DNA of 5,481 bases from contig JAAFJZ010000063.1 in NCBI GenBank assembly GCA_013298205.1, positions 1-5,481 on the forward strand, in the 5' to 3' direction. The position numbers and the translations under genes were made by a program. The notes under the pieces are model-generated. The model was given only the letters and a program-made list of their open reading frames with translations, had not been told where the DNA came from and ran no database searches. This stretch comes from Cytophagales bacterium (lineage in GTDB: Bacteria > Bacteroidota > Bacteroidia > Cytophagales > UBA9547). Position 1 is the first letter of the stretch. Every line of letters begins with the position of its first letter. Of the stretch, positions 1-4,479 are shown in pieces.

Positions 1-342
1 ATGGAACTGAAATAGATTTAGAACATCTTTTTGATTTATTTTGTGAATTTGAAATGGATTTGATTTAACAAAAATTACTATTTCTTCTAAATAAGCTAAA
101 TATTGGTAAACATCTGAAGCCGTAATACTATTGTCAAACTCTTCTTTATCTTTTCGCTCAAGGGCTTGAAAAATATTAACAAGCTTTTCACAAGTGTAAA
201 ATTTGCGCCACAATTCACTTAGGTATTGTGAACGCTTAAATTTATCGGCACTCCAATATTGGAAATAAGCCAATATTGAGGCTACAATTATAAAAACGAC
301 CTTTATGTATTCTAAAGCCCAATTGAAATTTTGAACAGCCAT
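1..342 (-). CDS. Uncharacterised single-pass membrane protein, C-terminus cut by window edge
   Basis: An open frame of 114 codons starts at ATG 342-340 and runs off the left edge without a stop, so only the N-terminal part is visible. The protein begins MAVQNFNWALEYIKVV, has one hydrophobic segment at about residues 11-30 (ending FQYW), and continues as a charged, probably helical cytoplasmic region (about 31-114, including SELWRKFYTCEKLV and DVYQYLAYLEEIVIFV). There is no cleavable signal peptide. This short N-terminal anchor plus helical domain resembles the DUF4760-type layout, but that is a weak impression and I do not assign a function. The start is supported by a consensus Bacteroidota promoter ending 10 bases upstream. 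It lies downstream of, and in the same direction as, the lemA-TPM operon, but its own promoter and a 175-base gap suggest separate transcription. Confidence 0.75.
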   Translation of the reverse strand, partial: MAVQNFNWALEYIKVVFIIVASILAYFQYWSADKFKRSQYLSELWRKFYTCEKLVNIFQALERKDKEEFDNSITASDVYQYLAYLEEIVIFVKSNPFQIHKINQKDVLNLFQFH

Positions 343-352
343 AATTTTTTTT

Positions 353-383
353 CAAATTTATAAAATCAATTTTATACTACAAA
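353..383 (-). promoter_or_regulatory. Bacteroidota-type promoter for the left-edge gene
   Basis: On the minus strand, TTTG (383-380) is followed by exactly 19 bases and then TAAATTTG (360-353). This is a full match to the TTTG / TAnnTTTG boxes recognised by the primary sigma factor of Bacteroidota. The -7 box ends only 10 bases before ATG 342 and is followed by a run of eight A, so the predicted mRNA leader is only a few bases long. Confidence 0.7.
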
Positions 384-400
384 TCAAAAGATTAAAGTTA

Positions 401-429
401 TAAATTGTTAAAAGAGCTCAAACAATTTA
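401..429. terminator. Hairpin in the gap downstream of the TPM operon, possible terminator
   Basis: A 9-base perfect inverted repeat, TAAATTGTT (401-409) and AACAATTTA (421-429), encloses an 11-base loop that contains the palindrome GAGCTC. It lies about 90 bases past the stop of the secreted TPM gene and just upstream of the promoter of the left-edge gene, where a terminator for the operon would be expected. The stem is AT-rich and no clean U-run follows on the minus strand, so the terminator role is tentative. The rest of the 343-517 gap is AT-rich, with no convincing gene. Confidence 0.35.
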
Positions 430-517
430 AATAAAAATTTACAGTCATTTTACTAAAATGCAGTTTAACAAACAATATAAAAAAATTAAAACAGAATTTA
501 TAATTCAATTAGAACAA

Positions 518-1318
518 TTACCAATCACCGCTTGCTCCACCACCACCAAAGCTACCTCCACCAAAACCGCCAAAGCTACCACCTCCTCCAGATCCTCCGC
601 CAAAACCTCCACTACTTCTGCCTCCTCCACCCGAATTCATCATCATTAAAATTGTAAAAATATCTAAGCCCTTTGAGCCAATACTTGATTTTTGAATATT
701 TCTTGCCTTAAAAAAAGCTGGTAATATAAATACAGCCACAAAAATAATAAAAACTACTAACAAACCGTACCCTGATTTCCCACTTGAGCCAATGTTTTCG
801 GCTTTAAATGTGCCTGATGCTAAGCCGATCATTACTGTCGTTGCTTCATCTAGACCATTGTAAACAGCTCCTGCTTTGAAATTTGGAACAATAACTTTAG
901 AGATAATCCGTTTACATATTGCATCAGGAAGTACACCTTCCATGCCATAACCTGTGCTAATATTTACTTTTCTGTCTTCTTTAGAAACTAAAATTAAAAC
1001 CCCATTATTTTTGCTTTTTTGTCCGATTTGCCATTTTTCAGCTAATCTATAAGCAAAATCAGCAATTTCATAATTAGAAAGGTTATTTACTGTAACTACT
1101 GCTATTTGAGTAGAAGTGGAATCATTATAGCTTCTTAATTTTGACTCTAACGTAGAAATTTCTTGAGCTTGCATCATTCCTGCAAAATCATTTACAAGTC
1201 TTTGAGGACTGGGTTTTTCAGGAATATCCTGAGCATAACTTGCTACATAAAATAGAAGCAATAAAAAGCTTAAAATTATTTTTTTATTACCCAAAAGAGA
1301 TATCATCAGAAAGTTCAT
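518..1318 (-). CDS. Secreted, membrane-anchored TPM-domain protein with Gly-rich tail (YgcG-like)
   Basis: Third gene of the lemA operon, 266 residues. The N-terminus is a signal peptide with hydrophobic core at about 14-26 and likely cleavage after SYA (residue 29), before QDIPEKP. The TPM domain spans about 41-169, with NDFAG (43-47), STQIAVVTV (69-77), NNGVLILVS (104-112), DRKVNISTGYGMEGVLPD (115-132) and a helical end. A transmembrane segment follows at about 186-203. The C-terminus (230-266) is almost all glycine, serine and phenylalanine and ends GGGGASGDW, the hallmark tail of YgcG-type proteins. The TPM domain should lie outside the cytoplasmic membrane. TPM domains were named for plant and cyanobacterial proteins linked to photosystem II repair; their activity in other bacteria is unsettled. 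The start at 1318 overlaps the upstream TPM gene by 32 bases; ATG 1306 would overlap by 20 and also leaves a complete signal peptide. No Shine-Dalgarno decides between them. Confidence 0.92.
   Translation of the reverse strand: MNFLMISLLGNKKIILSFLLLLFYVASYAQDIPEKPSPQRLVNDFAGMMQAQEISTLESKLRSYNDSTSTQIAVVTVNNLSNYEIADFAYRLAEKWQIGQKSKNNGVLILVSKEDRKVNISTGYGMEGVLPDAICKRIISKVIVPNFKAGAVYNGLDEATTVMIGLASGTFKAENIGSSGKSGYGLLVVFIIFVAVFILPAFFKARNIQKSSIGSKGLDIFTILMMMNSGGGGRSSGGFGGGSGGGGSFGGFGGGSFGGGGASGDW
536..632 (-). repeat. Low-complexity Gly-rich coding tract with a 24-base repeat
   Basis: This stretch encodes the glycine-rich tail of the secreted TPM protein and is strikingly C-rich on the plus strand within otherwise AT-rich DNA. 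The 11-mer CCAAAGCTACC occurs at 546-556 and again at 570-580, exactly 24 bases apart. It corresponds to a repeated eight-residue unit, GGSFGGFG then GGSFGGGG. The composition creates a spurious Thr/Ser/Ala-rich open frame on the plus strand. Confidence 0.7.
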
Positions 1319-1721
1319 TTATATCGTCTTTTTGGTAAGGAAAATGTGTTTTTAGCTGTTCTCCAGCCATAATGATGCCTTTAGAAAGGCCTTCTGAAAA
1401 TTTTCCTAGCTTAAAATAGGAAAGAACTTCATCTTTTGTTGTTTCCCAAAAGTTAAACGGAACAGCCTCATGTATGCCTTTATCACCAATCAATGCAAAT
1501 TTGCGATCATTTACAGCTAAATAAAATAAGACCGCATTTCTTAATTCGGTCTTATCCATTTTTAGCTTATAAAAAATTTTTAAAGCCTGCTCGTTAACAT
1601 TTTTTTCTTTGCAAATAGATTCAATATGAACTCTAATTTCGCCAGAAGTGTTTTTCTCTGCAATTTTTATTGCATCTACGATGGCTTTTTTATCACTTTC
1701 TGTGAAAAAATTAGCTGACAT
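1287..1721 (-). CDS. Cytoplasmic TPM-domain protein
   Basis: Second gene of the lemA operon, 144 residues, essentially a lone TPM (formerly DUF477) domain. It has no signal peptide and no membrane segment, so it should be soluble in the cytoplasm, unlike the downstream TPM protein. Visible family features are SGEIRVHIE (26-34), TELRNAVLFYLAVNDRKFAL (58-77), GDKGIHEAVP (79-88), the FW pair (91-92) and the C-terminal helix GLSKGIIMAGEQL. It ends in an acidic tail, NELSDDISFG, of a kind I recall from Bacteroidota relatives. The start codon overlaps the lemA stop (TAATG, positions 1723-1719), a classic coupled arrangement that also fixes the start. Its last codons are dual-coding with the start of the secreted TPM gene. 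Enzymatic function is unproven; phosphatase activity has been claimed for plant TPM domains only. Confidence 0.9.
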   Translation of the reverse strand: MSANFFTESDKKAIVDAIKIAEKNTSGEIRVHIESICKEKNVNEQALKIFYKLKMDKTELRNAVLFYLAVNDRKFALIGDKGIHEAVPFNFWETTKDEVLSYFKLGKFSEGLSKGIIMAGEQLKTHFPYQKDDINELSDDISFG

Positions 1722-2323
1722 TAAAACGCTACGTTTGGTGCTTTTTCCGCTCCAGCGGTTGCTTCAAAATAACCTTTAGTTTGGAAATTGTACATTCCAC
1801 TCAAAATGTTATTTGGAAACTGACGAATGTATTGATTATATAGTTTAACTACATCATTAAATTTCATCCTTTCAACAGCGATTCTATTTTCAGTACCTTC
1901 TAATTGTGCTTGAAGTTCTAGGAAATTTTGGTTTGCTTTTAAATCAGGATATTTTTCAACCACAACCATTAAACGACCGATTGCAGAGCTTAATCCGTCT
2001 TGAGCGCCTTGGAATTGTTTGATTTGTTCTGGAGAAAGGTTTTCAGCATTAACATTCATAGAAGTTGCTTTTGCGCGGGCTTCAACAACCTGTACTAACG
2101 TTTCTTTTTCAAAATTAGCATATCCTTTTACTGTATTAACAAGGTTAGGTATTAAATCCATTCTTCTTTGGTATACATTTTGTACTTGAGCCCATTGTGA
2201 AGTTACTTCTTCTTGTTTTAATACCATAGAATTATATTTTCCACCAAAAAATGAATAAAGTATAATTACTGCAAATAGAATTACACCTACGATTATTAAT
2301 ATCCTTTTTAAACTACTGGTCAT
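1721..2323 (-). CDS. lemA: LemA family membrane protein
   Basis: First gene of the operon, 200 residues from ATG 2323. Residues about 5-27 form one hydrophobic N-terminal anchor (RILIIVGVILFAVIILYSFF), which would place the rest outside the cytoplasm in the usual LemA topology. LemA signatures follow in order: YNSMVLKQEEVTSQWAQVQ, then QRRMDLIPNLVNTVKGYA, the E-VVEARAKA helix, then ENRIAVERMKFNDVVKLYN, and the ending GYFEATAGAEKAPNVAF. The frame can be extended to a TTG at 2347, but that TTG is the last part of a TAGATTTG promoter box, so ATG 2323 is the better start. LemA proteins are helical-bundle membrane proteins of unknown biochemical role, often encoded beside TPM proteins, as here. 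The stop overlaps the next start by one base. Confidence 0.93.
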   Translation of the reverse strand: MTSSLKRILIIVGVILFAVIILYSFFGGKYNSMVLKQEEVTSQWAQVQNVYQRRMDLIPNLVNTVKGYANFEKETLVQVVEARAKATSMNVNAENLSPEQIKQFQGAQDGLSSAIGRLMVVVEKYPDLKANQNFLELQAQLEGTENRIAVERMKFNDVVKLYNQYIRQFPNNILSGMYNFQTKGYFEATAGAEKAPNVAF

Positions 2324-2344
2324 AAGATTAATGATTTTTTTTTG

Positions 2345-2352
2345 CAAATCTA
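2345..2352 (-). promoter_or_regulatory. -7 box of the lemA operon promoter
   Basis: TAGATTTG reads on the minus strand from 2352 to 2345, a full match to TAnnTTTG, with 21 bases between it and ATG 2323. Nine consecutive A follow almost at once, giving an A-rich leader. I see no TTG at the expected distance for the -33 box, so the promoter may be weak or need an activator. This box contains the TTG that would otherwise be read as the lemA start. Confidence 0.5.
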
Positions 2353-2415
2353 AAATATTAATTTCAGTTCCATATAAAAGTTTGTGATTTTTTTTAATTA
2401 AAAAAGATAATTAGC

Positions 2416-2446
2416 TTTGGATAATTGAGAAAAAAATATACATTTG
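2416..2446 (+). promoter_or_regulatory. Bacteroidota-type promoter for the DUF805 gene
   Basis: TTTG (2416-2419), 19 bases, then TACATTTG (2439-2446) is a full consensus match with optimal spacing. The -7 box ends 26 bases before ATG 2473 and is followed by an A-run, giving an expected leader of about 20 bases. A second box, TAGCTTTG (2412-2419), overlaps the -33 element but lacks an upstream partner. The promoter is back to back with that of lemA. Confidence 0.7.
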
Positions 2447-2472
2447 AAAAAACATACTTAAACCCAAGCAAT

Positions 2473-2811
2473 ATGAAAGAGATAAGTTACTACACAAAAG
2501 TGTTAAAAGATTTTTTAAATTTTAATGACAGATCAAGAAGAAGTGAATTTTGGTATTTTAATTTGATTAATCTTGTAATTTCAATTCTAATTGGTTTTCT
2601 GGAAAAATCTATTGATATTACTTTTATTTCAACAATTTATCAGTTTGCAATTCTTTTACCAGCCATAGCTGTTATAATAAGGAGGATGCATGATATAAAC
2701 AAAAGTGGTTGGTATTGCTTGATACCTTTTTACAATATTTATTTGTGTTGTATTGAAGGTGATAAAGGAGAAAATCAATACGGTTCAGATCCTAAAGCTT
2801 TGGTTTCTTAA
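2473..2811 (+). CDS. DUF805 family small membrane protein
   Basis: From ATG 2473 the protein has 112 residues, a normal length for DUF805. Family features are the N-terminal YYTKVLKDFLNFNDRSRRSEFW (residues 6-27; the arginine cluster and E25/W27 match the usual GRARRxEYW), the RRMHDINKSGW motif (70-80), and the ending GENQYGSDPK (99-108). Three hydrophobic segments at about 28-43, 51-69 and 81-94 make it an integral inner-membrane protein. The function of DUF805 is unknown. The frame also opens 16 codons earlier at TTG 2425, but that TTG lies between the two boxes of the promoter and the extra residues have no family counterpart. The gene stands alone, divergent from the lemA operon and convergent with ppx. 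Confidence 0.9.
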   Translation: MKEISYYTKVLKDFLNFNDRSRRSEFWYFNLINLVISILIGFLEKSIDITFISTIYQFAILLPAIAVIIRRMHDINKSGWYCLIPFYNIYLCCIEGDKGENQYGSDPKALVS

Positions 2812-2812
2812 T

Positions 2813-2864
2813 TTTAATTTTGTCAGTTTATTTATTTTTCAATAACTAAACTGACAAAATTAAA
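2813..2864. terminator. Long inverted repeat, probable bidirectional terminator
   Basis: An 18-base perfect inverted repeat pairs 2813-2830 with 2847-2864 (core TTTTGTCAGTTTA / TAAACTGACAAAA). After a single T/C mismatch the stem continues for five more pairs (2832-2836 with 2841-2845) around a TTTC loop. It fills the gap between the convergent DUF805 and ppx genes and includes the ppx stop codon (2862-2860) in its right arm. The symmetrical A/T flanks fit termination in both directions, although neither side has a long uninterrupted U-run beyond the stem. Confidence 0.75.
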
Positions 2865-3744
2865 TAGCTTTACTCATATTTCGGTTGTAAAGTTCTTGAA
2901 TGATACCATCTTTCAAACCTATATCAGGTATGAGCATTTTGGTGGATTCAGCCCATTTCATTGCTGAAACATAAATTTTTAGGGCAGGAACTATCACATC
3001 TGCTCGGTCTGAGTTTAGTTTCAAGATTCTAATCCTTTCTTCTAAAGTGTGGTTACTAATTAAACTTTGAATCTTTTCTATTTCACTTATAGCTAGTGGT
3101 TTACGAACTTTTTTACCTGACAAATCAAAGATTTTATTGATATTCCCTCCAGTTCCAATTGAAATAATATTTTTATATTTACCTAAAATATTTTTAGTAA
3201 TCCAATCATGAATTTCTTCCCACGAATTTTGATCTGCTTTGTTTTTTAAAATTCTTACTGAACCCAGATGAAATGACTCTGACAATATTTTCTCTTTTTT
3301 TGAATACAAATTTAATTCTGTACTACCTCCACCTACGTCTATATGTAAGTAATTATTATTTTGCAATGTGTGAATTAAAACTTGATTAATAAGCTCTGCT
3401 TCCTTAAGTCCGTCTATGATATTGATTTCCATTCCAGTTTCTTTTTTAACTTTATCTGCAATATCTCTACCATTTTTTGATTCCCTCATAGCAGAAGTAG
3501 CACAAATCATATAATCATCCACGTCAAAAAGGTCAAAAAGCAGTTTTAGAGCTTTAAAAAGTTTATATAATTTTTCTTCTTTGGCTTTAGAGATTTCTTT
3601 ATCCAAGAAAACATCTTCACCCAATCGGAATGGAAAGCGCATGTACTCAACTTTTTTGAATTGAAGCGTACCCATATACTCAATAGCTTGAGATATTTGA
3701 CAACGAATGGCATTAGAACCTATATCAACAGCAGCGAAACGCAC
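2860..3744 (-). CDS. Ppx/GppA family phosphatase (exopolyphosphatase-like), short form
   Basis: A 294-residue member of the ASKHA-fold Ppx/GppA family, which hydrolyses polyphosphate or the pppGpp 5'-phosphate in the cytoplasm. Motifs are complete: AAVDIGSNAIR (4-14, first phosphate loop), CATSAMRESKN (81-91), IDGLKEAELIN (110-120, region of the catalytic glutamate), HIDVGGGSTEL (134-144, second phosphate loop), HLGSVRI (159-165), SIGTGGNINKI (195-205), RADVIVPAL (247-255) and GLKDGII (276-282). It lacks the C-terminal HD-like and helical domains of the roughly 500-residue enterobacterial enzymes; such short forms are usual in Bacteroidota. The start is GTG 3744: DIGSN falls at residue 7 as in relatives, an in-frame stop lies three codons upstream, and the next Met is residue 24, past the first loop. 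No ppk gene is nearby in this window. Substrate preference cannot be decided here. Confidence 0.9.
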   Translation of the reverse strand: MRFAAVDIGSNAIRCQISQAIEYMGTLQFKKVEYMRFPFRLGEDVFLDKEISKAKEEKLYKLFKALKLLFDLFDVDDYMICATSAMRESKNGRDIADKVKKETGMEINIIDGLKEAELINQVLIHTLQNNNYLHIDVGGGSTELNLYSKKEKILSESFHLGSVRILKNKADQNSWEEIHDWITKNILGKYKNIISIGTGGNINKIFDLSGKKVRKPLAISEIEKIQSLISNHTLEERIRILKLNSDRADVIVPALKIYVSAMKWAESTKMLIPDIGLKDGIIQELYNRNMSKAI

Positions 3745-3763
3745 AATATTTTATTTTTAATTG

Positions 3764-3794
3764 CAAAGTAATTTTAATTTTCGATATTCTGAAA
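3764..3794 (-). promoter_or_regulatory. Probable promoter for the ppx-like gene
   Basis: On the minus strand, TTTC (3794-3791), 19 bases and TTACTTTG (3771-3764) match the TTTG-N19-TAnnTTTG pattern at all but two constrained positions. The -7 box ends 19 bases before GTG 3744, close to the distance seen for lemA, and the leader is again A-rich. For the divergent rdgB gene the only candidate is AAGATTTG (3795-3802), with TTTT 19 bases upstream, which is weaker. Confidence 0.45.
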
Positions 3795-3859
3795 AAGATT
3801 TGATAATTAGCAACTTAATTTTTAAAATAATTCTTGTAAGCTTAAATTTTAACTTCAAA

Positions 3860-4453
3860 ATGAATAAATCTTCAAATTATTCTCTGTGTTTTGCCTCTTC
3901 AAATGCCAATAAAATAGAAGAGATTCGTAAAATGATACCTACTAAATTTTCTTTATTGGGCTTGAATGATATTGAACTGTATGAAGAAATTCCTGAAACA
4001 GGCCTTACTTTTCAACAAAATGCCTTTCAAAAAGCTGATTATGTTTTTGAGAAAAGAAATATCAATTGCTTTGCAGACGATTCTGGCCTTTGTGTTTATG
4101 CTTTAAATAATGATCCTGGAATATTTTCTGCAAGATACGCTGGTCAACAAAGAAATAGTTTAGATAATATTAATCTTTTGCTAAGTAATTTATCTGATAT
4201 AAAAGATAGAAAAGCATTTTTTATCACTGTAATTGCTTTAAGGATGGGTAATGAAACGTTTTATTTTGAGGGAAAACTTGAGGGAGAAATTACCCAATTT
4301 CCAATAGGAGAAAATGGTTTTGGTTATGATTCTATTTTTAAACCTAATGGTTTAAACCATACTTTAGCCCAAATGAGTACAGAAGAAAAAAATCAAATCA
4401 GTCATAGATATTTAGCTACAAAAAAATTAATTCTTTTTTTAAAAAGTAGATAG
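3860..4453 (+). CDS. rdgB: RdgB/HAM1 family dITP/XTP pyrophosphatase
   Basis: From ATG 3860 the protein has 197 residues, the usual length for this family, which hydrolyses non-canonical dITP, ITP and XTP to monophosphates plus pyrophosphate and keeps deaminated purines out of nucleic acids. Seen in order: FASSNANKIEEI (11-22, nucleotide phosphate binding), ADDSGLCVYAL (72-82, with the metal-binding/catalytic acidic pair D73-D74), PGIFSARYAG (86-95), FEGKLEGEI (136-144), GENGFGYDSIF (150-160) and EEKNQISHR (175-183, base recognition). All key residues look intact; the AQM at 170-172 replaces the more common AEM/AEL. The frame is open 33 codons further back to a TTG at 3761, but those residues (hydrophobic and Asn/Phe-rich) precede the normal N-terminus and overlap the ppx promoter region, so they are not protein. 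The gene is divergent from ppx and convergent with the T9SS gene. Confidence 0.93.
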   Translation: MNKSSNYSLCFASSNANKIEEIRKMIPTKFSLLGLNDIELYEEIPETGLTFQQNAFQKADYVFEKRNINCFADDSGLCVYALNNDPGIFSARYAGQQRNSLDNINLLLSNLSDIKDRKAFFITVIALRMGNETFYFEGKLEGEITQFPIGENGFGYDSIFKPNGLNHTLAQMSTEEKNQISHRYLATKKLILFLKSR

Positions 4454-4479
4454 TTTTGAATGGGTTCTTGTAACTATCT
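4448..4479. terminator. Stop-codon-spanning hairpin between convergent genes
   Basis: AGATAGTT (4448-4455) pairs perfectly with AACTATCT (4472-4479) across a 16-base loop that can itself form a 3-base GAA/TTC stem (4458-4460 with 4465-4467). Each arm holds the TAG stop of one of the two convergent genes (4451-4453 plus; 4476-4474 minus). With only 20 bases between the stops, a compact two-way terminator is plausible, but an 8-base AT-rich stem is weak evidence. Confidence 0.35.

Noticed and set aside
458..649. Plus-strand open frame rich in Thr, Ser, Ala and Lys
   Set aside because: It is the antisense shadow of the glycine-rich tail of the secreted TPM protein; composition is explained by the opposite strand and no promoter or family match supports it.
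1..2373. The 13-mer ATGGAACTGAAAT at 1-13 is found inverted at 2361-2373 upstream of lemA
   Set aside because: One shared 13-mer in about 5.5 kb of AT-rich DNA is near the chance expectation, and one copy is inside coding sequence; the similarity does not extend.
3761..3859. N-terminal 33-residue extension of RdgB from TTG 3761
   Set aside because: The family N-terminus fits ATG 3860, the total length from there is normal, and the extension lies over the divergent promoter region.
4368..4376. AQM in place of AEM/AEL in RdgB as a sign of altered activity
   Set aside because: The catalytic acidic pair, GFGYD and SHR motifs are intact and this position varies among homologs, so there is no case for changed function.
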